From: CAXXOK01 sp963664595
GTDB lineage: Bacteria > Bacillota > Clostridia > Christensenellales > Aristaeellaceae
DNA length: 64,000 nucleotides
Assembly: GCA_963664595.2 (NCBI GenBank)
Contig: CAXXOK010000007.1
Location: forward strand, 124,001-188,000
Direction: 5' to 3'
Shown one piece after another: positions 34,622-43,014 of the stretch; positions within the stretch are counted from its first letter, which is position 1, and each line of letters opens with the position of its first letter. The notes under the pieces are model-generated. The model did no database searches. It worked only from the letters and a program-made list of their open reading frames with translations, and had not been told where the DNA came from. The position numbers and the translations under genes are program-made.

Positions 34622-35890
34622 TTACTTTGCCAGCATAATATCCAGAATTACCGCATCTGTTTGCTGCATGCCCTGATGGCTCAACGTGCGCAGGTTTTTG
34701 ATGGACGCTTCCGCATTGCCGGTCACGATTCCATCCTGCCCTGTGGCGCGCGCCCCGGAAACCGCAAGCTGCGCGCATTGCACGGCACAGGTGGCTGCGG
34801 TGGCAATTTTCAAAGCGCATCCGGGTTTGGCTCCGTCGCAGATCAGGCCGGAAATATCCGCAATCATGTTTTGTATCGCATTGGAGGCTGTCTCCAGCGT
34901 GCCGCCCAGCAAATAGGCAATGCCGCACGCGGAGCCGATGGAAGCCGCGATGGCGCAGCCGCAAAGCGCGGAAAGATTGCCGATATTGGCTTTGATATGG
35001 ATTGTCACCAGCTGGCTGAGCGCTTGGGCGCGCAGCAGGGTTTCTTCGCTGCTGCCCAGCTTTTGGGCGGCAGCATATACAGGCAGCGTAGCCGCAATCC
35101 CCTGATTGCCGCTGCCCGCGGTGCTCATCACAGGCAGGGCACAGCCGGACATCCGTGCATCCGATGCCGCCGCCGTAAGCGCGGACACATATTCGCCCAG
35201 TGACATCTCCCCCATTGTGCGGTTGGCAAGCAGGGTTTTCCCCACTTGAATGCCCCAGGCTCCGCGCAGCCCTTCCTGCGCAATGAGCAGGTTCATCACG
35301 ATTGCATCGTTCAGAAACGCAAGCTCATCCGTCTTTGTTTCCTGAACAAAACGCCAGATTTCCTCCAGCGTCAGCGGATCATCCATAACCGCCTCTTGCG
35401 TATCACAATTCTGTACGCCTTCGTAAATCACTTGATGATCCAGCGTCAGCCGCGACACATGGCGGTGATGATCCCGCACCTCACACTCCGCCTCGTGTCC
35501 TCCGCCCGTCGCTTTCACGGCAATATACAGCTTCGGCGCCTCCTGCGCCATGATAATCCGGATCGCGCCGGATGCCGCCAGCCATGATGCGGCTGCGATT
35601 GTTTCCGTATCTGCAGCATCGCGCAGAACTTCCAGTCCGTAAGCGGAGCAACCCTTCAGCAGCCCAAGCGCCGCCGCAATTGGCAACCCCGTAAGGTTCG
35701 TCCCCGGAATCCCAACGCCCATAGCATTCTTTAAGATATTGCGGCTTACGGTGATTTCCGCCGTTTCCACCGCATATCCAAGCGTTTCACGGGCGCGGGC
35801 ACAGGCCAGCGCAACCGCAATGGGCTCCGTACAGCCCAGCGCCGGTGATATTTCCCTTTGCAATAGGCGTATCATGTCCCCGTTTGTCAT
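34622..35890 (-). CDS. cyuA: L-cysteine desulfidase / serine-dehydratase-like protein (CyuA/YhaM, UPF0597)
   Basis: About 422 residues. ALGCTEPIAVALAC near the N-terminus, AGSGNQGIAATLPVY, and a C-terminal cysteine cluster in LCGCAIAASIGSACGI and CDGAKPGCALK identify the UPF0597 family; the cysteines are expected to hold an iron-sulfur cluster. Characterised members break L-cysteine to pyruvate, ammonia and sulfide. ATG 35890 is used because it overlaps the stop of the M20 gene (ATGA) and has GAAGGAG ahead; a frame extension to 35968 would run inside the M20 gene. Coupling to a peptidase suggests cysteine or thioether amino acids released from peptides. Confidence 0.85.
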   Translation of the reverse strand: MTNGDMIRLLQREISPALGCTEPIAVALACARARETLGYAVETAEITVSRNILKNAMGVGIPGTNLTGLPIAAALGLLKGCSAYGLEVLRDAADTETIAAASWLAASGAIRIIMAQEAPKLYIAVKATGGGHEAECEVRDHHRHVSRLTLDHQVIYEGVQNCDTQEAVMDDPLTLEEIWRFVQETKTDELAFLNDAIVMNLLIAQEGLRGAWGIQVGKTLLANRTMGEMSLGEYVSALTAAASDARMSGCALPVMSTAGSGNQGIAATLPVYAAAQKLGSSEETLLRAQALSQLVTIHIKANIGNLSALCGCAIAASIGSACGIAYLLGGTLETASNAIQNMIADISGLICDGAKPGCALKIATAATCAVQCAQLAVSGARATGQDGIVTGNAEASIKNLRTLSHQGMQQTDAVILDIMLAK

Positions 35891-37248
35891 GCTTGCTCTC
35901 CTTCGAACTGAAATTCCATATCGTTGAGCGCAAGCAACGCATGGATATATACCTGCGTAAACAGACAAAGCCGCTCGATATCCTCGCTTTCATCAACCTG
36001 ATGATAATCCCCGCAGCCGGGCCGGAAAATATCCGTGGGAAACACACGCCCCGGCATCCCCGGCCCATAGGCAAACGCGCGCGGGAGCTGACCGGCGTAG
36101 GAGCCTCCGCTCATGACAAACGGTTCTCCCGTATACCCTGTGGTATCCTGATACACTTCGGTAAGGAGTTTCACCACCGGATGTCCGGCGGGAAACGAAT
36201 GCGGCGCGCGCAGCTTGATGATTTTGGCGGATAGGCCTTCCCTGGCGCAGTTTGCATCAATCGTTTGCTGCAGCGTATCGACTGGGGTACAGATCGGCAG
36301 GGTGATGGTCAGCTCCATAAACACACAGCCGTTTTCCATGCCGATCCGACCGGCGCTGCCGTGCAGTTTTCCGCTTTGCGTATCTTCACAGGCGATTCCC
36401 AGATGATTTCCTGACGTGTCCCCGGCGACTCTCTGCAGCGCTTGCAGCGCTTGCTGCGCCTCTCCGTCCGTTTGCCGCACCAGCTTATCCAGCAACAGCT
36501 CCGGCGCAATGGGCTGGTCCGGTTTGCGTTCGGAAAGGCGCAGGGCTTTCCCAGTAACCTGTATCCGTTTTTGCCCGGGTATCCGTGCCTCGGCGCTGTC
36601 GGCCGCAAGACCCGGCAAAGGATTGCAGGTGATCTGCCATCCGGAAAACGCATCCAGCGGCGCAGTGTAAACACGGAGCATGCAGTTGCCCCGCTCCGCG
36701 ATGCATACGGGAAAACCGCTGTCCGGTACAAGGTTCAGCGTGGGACAATCGTATTGCCGGCAATAGTAGCGGACATCCGCCATGCCGTTTTCTTCATTGG
36801 TTCCGGCAAAAAGCGAATAGCGGTGCCGAAACGGGATTCCATTTTCCCGTAAGTAATTCAGTGCATACAGCGCGCCGATGGCAGGCATTTTGTTATCCTG
36901 TACGCCCCGCCCGATGATATAGCGGTCGCGCACAATGGTACCCGCAAACGGCGGATAGCTCCATCCGCTTGGCTTCGGGGCGGGAACAACATCAAGATGG
37001 CACCAAATGCCAACGCTAGTTTTGCCCATGCCGCAGGTTGCTTCCCCGATATAGTAATCATAATTGTGAACGTCATAGCCGAATTTCGCGCATAATGTCA
37101 GGTACGCGTCCAGCACATCACGGCAGCCCCGGCCAAAAGGCGGATATTGCCGTGACGGTTCAGAAATGCTGGGAATGCGCACGATTTCTATCAGATCCTG
37201 CACCATCTGGTTTCGATGGTGATTCACCCATAGCCGAACCTGATCCAT
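35887..37248 (-). CDS. M20-family dipeptidase (PepV/Sapep-like)
   Basis: About 453 residues, cytoplasmic zinc peptidase. Metal ligands: WCHLDVVPA, GRGVQDNKMPAIG, GTNEENGMAD and HQVDESEDIE at the end. The inserted dimer/lid domain is present between the glutamate pair and the C-terminal histidine. Length matches PepV-type dipeptidases. Start is uncertain: ATG 37248 (MDQVRLW) aligns best with relatives and has GGTGG eight bases ahead; GTG 37263 is the alternative. It heads the run of genes down to 30149 and is translationally coupled to cyuA. Confidence 0.85.
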   Translation of the reverse strand: MDQVRLWVNHHRNQMVQDLIEIVRIPSISEPSRQYPPFGRGCRDVLDAYLTLCAKFGYDVHNYDYYIGEATCGMGKTSVGIWCHLDVVPAPKPSGWSYPPFAGTIVRDRYIIGRGVQDNKMPAIGALYALNYLRENGIPFRHRYSLFAGTNEENGMADVRYYCRQYDCPTLNLVPDSGFPVCIAERGNCMLRVYTAPLDAFSGWQITCNPLPGLAADSAEARIPGQKRIQVTGKALRLSERKPDQPIAPELLLDKLVRQTDGEAQQALQALQRVAGDTSGNHLGIACEDTQSGKLHGSAGRIGMENGCVFMELTITLPICTPVDTLQQTIDANCAREGLSAKIIKLRAPHSFPAGHPVVKLLTEVYQDTTGYTGEPFVMSGGSYAGQLPRAFAYGPGMPGRVFPTDIFRPGCGDYHQVDESEDIERLCLFTQVYIHALLALNDMEFQFEGEQA

Positions 37249-37373
37249 CAATCTATCCACCACCCTCTGCTTGCATTCTAAAAAGAATCAGAGGGTAAGT
37301 CTTAGGTGAAATGAATCAGAACTATGCAAAAATGACCAGATCCGCAAGCAGCGGTCTGGCCTGTACATGCCGG

Positions 37374-38297
37374 TTACATTTCCGCATACGGCATTCCGTT
37401 CCCGTTTCCCAGCGCCTGTTGGCGCCATTTCAGCGGCTGTATTCCCAGAATCTTATAAAACTGGCGGTTAAAACAGGAGACCGTATTGTACCCGATATTG
37501 AAGCATATTTCCAGAATGGATAATTTTGTGGAATACAGCATTCGGCACGCCGCGTGAATGCGTTCGTGATGAATATACTCCAGCGGCGCAGTGTGCATCA
37601 CTTCCTTGAACACGCGGCGGAAATGCGTTGGGCTCATATAGCACAAATCGGCCAGATGCTGTAAATCAATTTCCTCCATATAGTGCCGGTGGATATATTC
37701 TATTGCCGGAAATACCGTAACGATCATCTTGCTTTCCCCCTGCTCACCGGCCTGCTCCGTTGTTACGCGGGAAAGATCGATACAGAGGTTGAAAATAATC
37801 CCCAGAATGTAGGACTGATAGTTGGCGCGTTTAGCGCGCAGCTCGTCCAAAACCATACGCACATGCAGGGCGACCCTCTGATTGACGGGCGATACAATCA
37901 TATAGGATCGCTTTTGCTCCGACAGAGAGCTGAGCATGGAATAAAATACGCTGGAGCGGAAGGCTGTCTGCAGTATTTTCATATCAAAATATAGCCACTC
38001 ACAGAACATCTGCTGCCTGATCCCGTTTTCATACTTCGGTTTTACATAATGCGTTACATACGGCTTCACCATCACTACGTCTCCGGCACTGAACGGCATT
38101 TTTGCACCGTCCACATACAGGCATCCACTGCCGGCATGGCAATAGCCAAGCTCAATCGAGTTGTGAAAATGCATATAGTTCAGTTCTTCTGTTTCCTGTA
38201 CGGGGGAAAAATAGGTGCCTTCCAAAAACGCCTTTACCGGAAATTCCATATCAAAGGTATACTGGCGGAAATCCACCCTGATCTTGTTGGCTTGCAT
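37374..38297 (-). CDS. AraC-family transcriptional regulator
   Basis: A 307-residue cytoplasmic regulator. A cupin sensor (YMHFHNSIELGYCHAGSGCL; PFSAGDVVMVKPYVTHYV) is followed by the AraC DNA-binding region (HLADLCYMSPTHFRRVFKEV; ILEICFNIGYNTVSCFNRQF). It lies upstream of the M20 gene on the same strand with about 125 bases between, so it may regulate that operon, the divergent aldo/keto reductase, or both. Shine-Dalgarno GAAGGAATG. Confidence 0.87.
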   Translation of the reverse strand: MQANKIRVDFRQYTFDMEFPVKAFLEGTYFSPVQETEELNYMHFHNSIELGYCHAGSGCLYVDGAKMPFSAGDVVMVKPYVTHYVKPKYENGIRQQMFCEWLYFDMKILQTAFRSSVFYSMLSSLSEQKRSYMIVSPVNQRVALHVRMVLDELRAKRANYQSYILGIIFNLCIDLSRVTTEQAGEQGESKMIVTVFPAIEYIHRHYMEEIDLQHLADLCYMSPTHFRRVFKEVMHTAPLEYIHHERIHAACRMLYSTKLSILEICFNIGYNTVSCFNRQFYKILGIQPLKWRQQALGNGNGMPYAEM

Positions 38298-38356
38298 CGT
38301 TTCATTCCTTCACATGGTTAAAAACGCTCAAAAGAAGACGCAGAACAATAAGATAA

Positions 38357-38385
38357 TTGATCCACTGCTGTTTATGCTATGATAT
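38357..38385 (+). promoter_or_regulatory. Possible promoter of the aldo/keto reductase gene
   Basis: TTGATC at 38357-38362 and TGATAT at 38380-38385 with 17-base spacing, about 80 bases upstream of the start. Both boxes are imperfect. Confidence 0.35.
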
Positions 38386-38463
38386 GGTAACACGAATGTG
38401 GACAAATTGCGATTCATACCACTGCAACACACCGATACGGAACACGAATAAGGGGGCTTTTCG

Positions 38464-39453
38464 ATGTATATACCCAATCCGAACCGTTACGATGCAATGG
38501 AATACCGCCGCTGCGGCGCCAGCGGGCTGAAGCTGCCGGCTCTGTCGCTGGGATTATGGCATAATTTCGGCGCCATCACCCCGTTTGATACACAGCAGCA
38601 GCTGCTGCGTACGGCCTTTGATCTCGGTATTACCCACTTTGATCTTGCCAACAACTACGGCCCGCCCTATGGTGAAGCGGAACGCAATTTCGGCATTCAT
38701 ATGCAGCGGGATTGGCAGCCATACCGCGATGAACTGATCATTTCCACCAAGGCCGGGTACGATATGTGGCCGGGGCCCTATGGAGATCACGGCAGCCGCA
38801 AATATCTGATGGCAAGCATTGACCAGAGCCTCAAACGGATGCATCTGGATTATGTGGATATCTTTTATCACCACCGCCCGGACCCGGAAACGCCCATTGA
38901 AGAAACCATGGGAGCGCTTGACAGCATTGTGCGCAGCGGAAAAGCGCTGTATGCCGGGATATCCAATTACACGGCAACGCAAACAGAGCAAGCCGTGAAA
39001 GCCTTGCGTAGCATGGGAACGCCGTTGTTGATTCATCAGCCGCAGTACAATATGATGAACCGCTGGATCGAAAACGGATTAACCGATGTGCTACGCCGTG
39101 AAGGAATCGGCTGTATTCCCTTTATGCCGCTTGCCGGTGGGCTGCTGACCGGCCGCTATCTGAATGGCATACCGGCCGATTCCCGCGCCTCGCATGACCC
39201 ACGTTTCTTAACACCGAATGATATAACCCAGCAAAAGCTTTCCGTTATTCGCTCCTTGGATGCAATGGCACAGCAGCGCGGGCAAACGCTGGCACAAATG
39301 GCGTTATCCTGGACGCTGCGGGATCCGGTGGTTACCAGTGTGCTCATAGGCGCGAGCAAACCCCAGCAGTTAACGGAGAACGTGAAGGCGCTGGATCATT
39401 TGGCCTTTTCAGATACCGAGCTGCAACAGATTGACCGGATATTGGCACAATGA
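38464..39453 (+). CDS. gpr: Aldo/keto reductase, L-glyceraldehyde-3-phosphate reductase type (YghZ/Gpr)
   Basis: A 329-residue NADPH-dependent TIM-barrel reductase. FDLANNYGPPYGEAERNFG contains the catalytic Asp-Tyr pair, STKAGYDMWPGPYGDHGSRK and SLKRMHLDYVDIFYHHRPDP are close to E. coli YghZ, and the C-terminus has SVLIGASKPQQL for cofactor binding. YghZ detoxifies L-glyceraldehyde-3-phosphate and methylglyoxal; the broad family makes the actual substrate uncertain. Shine-Dalgarno AGGGGG. Confidence 0.83.
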   Translation: MYIPNPNRYDAMEYRRCGASGLKLPALSLGLWHNFGAITPFDTQQQLLRTAFDLGITHFDLANNYGPPYGEAERNFGIHMQRDWQPYRDELIISTKAGYDMWPGPYGDHGSRKYLMASIDQSLKRMHLDYVDIFYHHRPDPETPIEETMGALDSIVRSGKALYAGISNYTATQTEQAVKALRSMGTPLLIHQPQYNMMNRWIENGLTDVLRREGIGCIPFMPLAGGLLTGRYLNGIPADSRASHDPRFLTPNDITQQKLSVIRSLDAMAQQRGQTLAQMALSWTLRDPVVTSVLIGASKPQQLTENVKALDHLAFSDTELQQIDRILAQ

Positions 39454-39486
39454 TCGTTGCGGGCCTTGCCCTTTTGGAGTGAAGCT

Positions 39487-40551
39487 ATGAACGAATCCAG
39501 ACTGGCTACCCTTCGGACGCTTATGAAGCAAGACGGAATTCAGCAGCTGCTGGTCACCTCGCCGCAGGGAATCTGGTATGTAACCGGGCAATGGGTTAAT
39601 CCCATGGACCGGCTGGACGCACTGGTGATTGAGGCCGACCATTGCCGTTTGCTGTGCTATATGCTGGCACAGGCCTACTGCGACGGTTGTGAAACGATCG
39701 TTTATCACGAGGAAAGCCTTGCTGTGGAATTACTCTCCGGCATGCTGAAACCGGGTGTTGTAGGCGTAGACGGATCCCTGCACGCCCGGTTTCTGCTGCC
39801 GCTTACCAAGCTCCGGCAGGATATTGATTTTCGAATTTCCAGCTGCCTGGAGCAGGCCCGCAGCCGAAAAGATGCAGCAGAATGCGGCCTTCTTCGCCGC
39901 GCGTCCCGTTTGACGGACGATGTTTTTACCGATGCTTTTTCGCACCTTACAGACGGTATGTCAGAGCTGCAATTTGCCCGGGAAATCATTTCGGCTTTTG
40001 AACGCGCAGGCGCCGGAACGTTCGAGGGCCTCCCCATGTGCGCCTTTGGCGAAGGAAGCGCAGAACCCCACCACCGGCCCGGCAGCCGCAAGCTGCGGTA
40101 CGGGGATACCGTGCTGGTAGATACAGGCATGCGGATGGACGGCTATTTCAGTGATATGACGCGCACCGTATTCTTCCATAACGTCCGGAACGAGCAGCGC
40201 GATGTGTACGATATTGTATTGCGTGCAAACGAAGCGGCGATCGCCGCCGCGCACCCCGGTACGCTGATTGCGGATATTGACCGTGCCGCAAGGCGCGTGA
40301 TTGAGAATGCGAGCTACGGCGCCCGTTTCACCCACCGCACCAGCCACGGCCTCGGCATCGATTTTCATGAGGAGCCTTTCGACCGCGCAGGCAGGGATAT
40401 GCCGGTGCTTCCCGGTATGTGCTTTACGATTGAACCCGGGATTTATGTACCCGGCGTTTTCGGCGTGCGCATTGAGGACGCGCTCATCATGCACGATGAT
40501 GGCGCGGAAGTGCTGAATCGCTTTACCAAGGCACTCACTGTGATTACATGA
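39487..40551 (+). CDS. M24-family Xaa-Pro peptidase
   Basis: About 354 residues. A creatinase-like N-terminal domain is followed by a pita-bread domain with metal ligands in LVDTGMRMDGYFSDMTRTV, HRTSHGLGIDFHEEP, FTIEPGIYVPG and GVRIEDALIM. It cleaves residues ahead of proline in dipeptides or peptides. ATG 39487 has GGAG seven bases upstream; it follows the aldo/keto reductase by 33 bases and is probably co-transcribed. Confidence 0.87.
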   Translation: MNESRLATLRTLMKQDGIQQLLVTSPQGIWYVTGQWVNPMDRLDALVIEADHCRLLCYMLAQAYCDGCETIVYHEESLAVELLSGMLKPGVVGVDGSLHARFLLPLTKLRQDIDFRISSCLEQARSRKDAAECGLLRRASRLTDDVFTDAFSHLTDGMSELQFAREIISAFERAGAGTFEGLPMCAFGEGSAEPHHRPGSRKLRYGDTVLVDTGMRMDGYFSDMTRTVFFHNVRNEQRDVYDIVLRANEAAIAAAHPGTLIADIDRAARRVIENASYGARFTHRTSHGLGIDFHEEPFDRAGRDMPVLPGMCFTIEPGIYVPGVFGVRIEDALIMHDDGAEVLNRFTKALTVIT

Positions 40552-40658
40552 TGCCCACAATGGAGCGCCATGCCTTAGCTTCTTTGCCGTATTAGGCTCT
40601 GTGGTCTGCCGCGCAGCAGTAAGCCGTTGGCAAGATGCACGCCGACTGGAAATAATAA

Positions 40659-40716
40659 CCCGTAAACCTGCTTAGGTAAGCGATGAATAAATCGCTTATC
40701 AAAGCAGGTTTACGGG
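40659..40716. repeat. Long imperfect hairpin
   Basis: CCCGTAAACCTGCTT (40659-40673) pairs with 40702-40716, and inside it TAAGCGAT (40677-40684) pairs with ATCGCTTA (40691-40698). The right arm overlaps the start of the endolysin relic, so the left arm looks like an inverted copy of endolysin sequence. Confidence 0.65.
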
Positions 40717-40866
40717 TGCGGAAAAGACGGCGTGGAGGGTATGATCGGATATTTTGCGATGCTGGCTCTGGCTGTTCAAGACATACAGCGCGACAGGCGG
40801 TTGACTGTGAACGGCATTGCCGGGCAAAAAACGGTTGAGGCGCTTAATGGAAGTTTGAAAGAATAA
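40691..40866 (+). pseudogene. Phage endolysin peptidoglycan-binding domain, relic
   Basis: After a frame break, the sequence reads YGCGKDGVEGMIGYFAML and then RDRRLTVNGIAGQKTVEALN to a TAA at 40864-40866. This is the second half of a PG_binding_1 domain (G-x-x-T-x-x-AL pattern). It matches the relic at 52280-52620 residue for residue over most of its length. No catalytic domain is present. Confidence 0.65.
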
Positions 40867-40876
40867 GCATTTACCC

Positions 40877-40956
40877 CATACCGCTTTCTGAATTGCATCC
40901 TCAAAATCAGACAATATGATAATTAACCTTTAGGGTGCAGTTCAGAAAGCGGTATG
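40877..40956. repeat. Inverted-repeat element, possible miniature transposon
   Basis: Arms of 24 bases at 40877-40900 and 40933-40956 (CATACCGCTTTCTGAA core) pair with two mismatches around a 32-base AT-rich centre. No coding capacity. Size and structure fit a MITE-like element or a strong hairpin. Confidence 0.5.
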
Positions 40957-41098
40957 AGGTATTTGTAGTGTAGAAGAATTTAGTAATTGGGAAAGGCGTT
41001 CGAGCCTGCTTATTATGTGGTATCTATCCGGACAATTTTTAACAGCAGTTTTTTCCTTTTAGTATGACATCAAATGCTACTTTTTCGCGGTAATCAAT

Positions 41099-41165
41099 CT
41101 TGATCCCGCCACACGATCATCACTAACAATCTATTTACAAAGATGAATGAAGGGTTCGTATTTCG
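41099..41165 (+). repeat. 67-base block, copy A
   Basis: Shares about 58 of 67 bases, aligned by hand without gaps, with 53428-53494. The last 26 bases (ending GAAGGGTTCGTATTTCG) are identical. In one plus frame copy B reads LIPLHDHSEQSIDEDE then TGA, and copy A reads the same frame with one stop, so it may be the tail of a dead phage or recombinase gene. Confidence 0.6.
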
Positions 41166-41351
41166 AACTCTTTGTTTAAGTATACTTATCTCAATACAAA
41201 TATATGTTCCCTATAATGCGTGTTTTGTTGATTACCATGTTGCGTTTCGCAATCATCCGTAAACATTGCTAATTAAAAGGCTTTCTGCTACTATTTAGTA
41301 AAAGCTTAGTTAAACTAATGGCAGCAAAGAGATATTTCAATTAGCATTATA

Positions 41352-41516
41352 GTTTTGAAAGGCGGCGAGAAAGTATTCCCTAATCCGAACTCTATCGGTA
41401 TGTCGATAGCTATCGGCGAAACATCCGGGCTTTCTGAACAGCATCAGGTTGCTATGCAATTGGCTATACTACAAGAAGACGAAAACGAAAATACCTTGAT
41501 GCAAGATGAATCCTAG
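41352..41516 (+). pseudogene. Worn open frame without start codon
   Basis: A frame reading GGEKVFPNPNSIGMSIAIGE and on to NENTLMQDES before TAG. It has no ATG near its front and no ribosome site. I do not recognise the family. It may be the end of a dead mobile-element gene. Confidence 0.25.
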
Positions 41517-41628
41517 TATAGATAGATTTCATAGTATCTAAAGAGCCACGCAAAACGAGAATGATTCTATCTAAGTACATATTACTGAGATTAAGCATAT
41601 ATTATAAATGCTTTTTGAGGAATGAATA

Positions 41629-42540
41629 ATGGAATATACAAAACCCCTATATTATTATTGTAGCACAAATACCTTTTTGAGTATTCTTGAGGGTAGATCA
41701 TTATGGCTTAAAAATATATTGAAGTCGAATGATTCTATGGAACAACGTTATTTCCTGAAGCTTATCTTTGATAATGTAGAGGAAATATTCAAAAAAGCTT
41801 ATCATCGTTATATTGACCTTAATGATCCAAATGAGAAATACTCAATGAAATATCTTAAGCGAGCATTTTTAGAAATGGAGTGCCCCCCTGTATGGGCAAT
41901 TTGTTTCAGTGAAAATGTCAATGACTTAAGCCTATGGCGAGGTTACGGTGATGATGGGCGTGGGATGAGTATTGGCTTTGATCCAGCATATTTGGGTGTA
42001 ATAAATAGTTTACACACAAATGATATCTTAGGAAACAATATGTCCTTTAGTAAAGTGATTTATGGAAATGAATCAATGAAGCAATTTCTTGATGGGATCG
42101 ATTTCTGGAAACCACTAGATAATATATACACCTATGATGAAATAGTGGGACAGTATTTACGAATAGTGCTGCGAATTCTAAAAAACCCATTGTTTAAAGA
42201 TGAATCGTTTGCTTATGAAAATGAATGGCGAATTCTATATGCAAGTGATCAATATCCCATAGATTTTGAATCAATTCTTAAAAACAAAGACAACTACTTC
42301 TCAGATTATTATAAGCTTAAAGGACCAATATACCAATCGACACCTGTAGATTTAGTTTCACATATTGAACTTGTTATTCTTGATATGAAAAGAGCTATAA
42401 GAAAAATATGGATTGGCCCTCGCTCAAACTTATCAGTTAATGATATAAGGAATTTCTTAACACAAAGTCACTTAGAAATATGTGCTGAGAAAGACGCAAT
42501 TGAAAAGTCTCTATCTCCATATATGGGTAATGGAAAATAG
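41629..42540 (+). CDS. DUF2971-family protein
   Basis: A 303-residue soluble protein, markedly AT-rich next to its neighbours. The family pattern is present: YYYCSTNTFLSILEGRSLWL at the front, ICFSENVNDLSLWRGYGDDG then RGMSIGFDPAYLG near 100-125, and YENEWRILY near 195. Function of DUF2971 is not established; members are common in accessory islands. Shine-Dalgarno TTGAGGA lies ahead of ATG 41629. Isolated gene with no same-strand partner; probably horizontally acquired. Confidence 0.78.
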   Translation: MEYTKPLYYYCSTNTFLSILEGRSLWLKNILKSNDSMEQRYFLKLIFDNVEEIFKKAYHRYIDLNDPNEKYSMKYLKRAFLEMECPPVWAICFSENVNDLSLWRGYGDDGRGMSIGFDPAYLGVINSLHTNDILGNNMSFSKVIYGNESMKQFLDGIDFWKPLDNIYTYDEIVGQYLRIVLRILKNPLFKDESFAYENEWRILYASDQYPIDFESILKNKDNYFSDYYKLKGPIYQSTPVDLVSHIELVILDMKRAIRKIWIGPRSNLSVNDIRNFLTQSHLEICAEKDAIEKSLSPYMGNGK

Positions 42541-42709
42541 AATATCAAGTCTGATTCTCCCAGTCAAGATAAAACCACGTTCCTAGTAATAATTGAGTAC
42601 CTCTGCTTCCCTGGCGCGTTGTATTTTCGTTTTCGAGTTTGGCAAGGGTATTTTATTCCATTCATAAAACTCGAATAGCAATACGATATCCTTGTATTAA
42701 TAACAACAG

Positions 42710-42860
42710 GATGCGTTTATAGTGTTTCAGCACATCGGGGATTCGCCACTTGTACACAGCTATGGCATTATCGCAAGCGACCACGCCCTGATACCCGAAA
42801 ACACCGTACAAGATCGTTTTTACGGTATCAACTCTCTTGGATTCGATTCACCAAGTAAGA
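42710..42860 (+). pseudogene. Possible relic of a glycerophosphodiester phosphodiesterase N-terminus
   Basis: One frame reads YSVSAHRGFA and, after a frame change, another reads ALIPENTVQDRFYGINSLGF. AHRG followed by PENT is the start of GDPD enzymes, which hydrolyse glycerophosphodiesters. The remainder of the enzyme is missing. GDPD genes often accompany UgpC-like ABC operons such as the one that follows. The remainder of 42541-43014 holds no gene. Confidence 0.35.
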
Positions 42861-42865
42861 GAAAT

Positions 42866-42886
42866 AGGCACCCAAAAAGGATGCCT
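42866..42886 (-). terminator. Probable terminator of the ABC importer operon
   Basis: AGGCA-CC / GG-A-TGCCT stem with one mismatch and an AAAAA loop at 42866-42886, about 130 bases after the ATPase stop on the minus strand. T content after the stem on the minus strand is modest. Confidence 0.45.
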
Positions 42887-43014
42887 TTCACTGTTGGCAA
42901 AGCACACAAGTTTGACACTCAATGCACCTGATTGTTCTATTGCCGTTTACTGGGTGGATACCACTAATTTTTCTCATTTGCCGAGGGCACATCTTCAGGA
43001 CCAATATACTCAGG

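Larger units (their letters stand above)
40552..41628. other. Gene-poor accessory stretch with phage relics and repeats
   Basis: No intact gene. It holds a 58-base hairpin (40659-40716), an endolysin C-terminal relic (40691-40866), an 80-bp inverted-repeat element (40877-40956), a 67-base block shared with 53428-53494, and a short worn frame (about 41352-41516). Composition turns AT-rich from about 40900. Confidence 0.6.
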
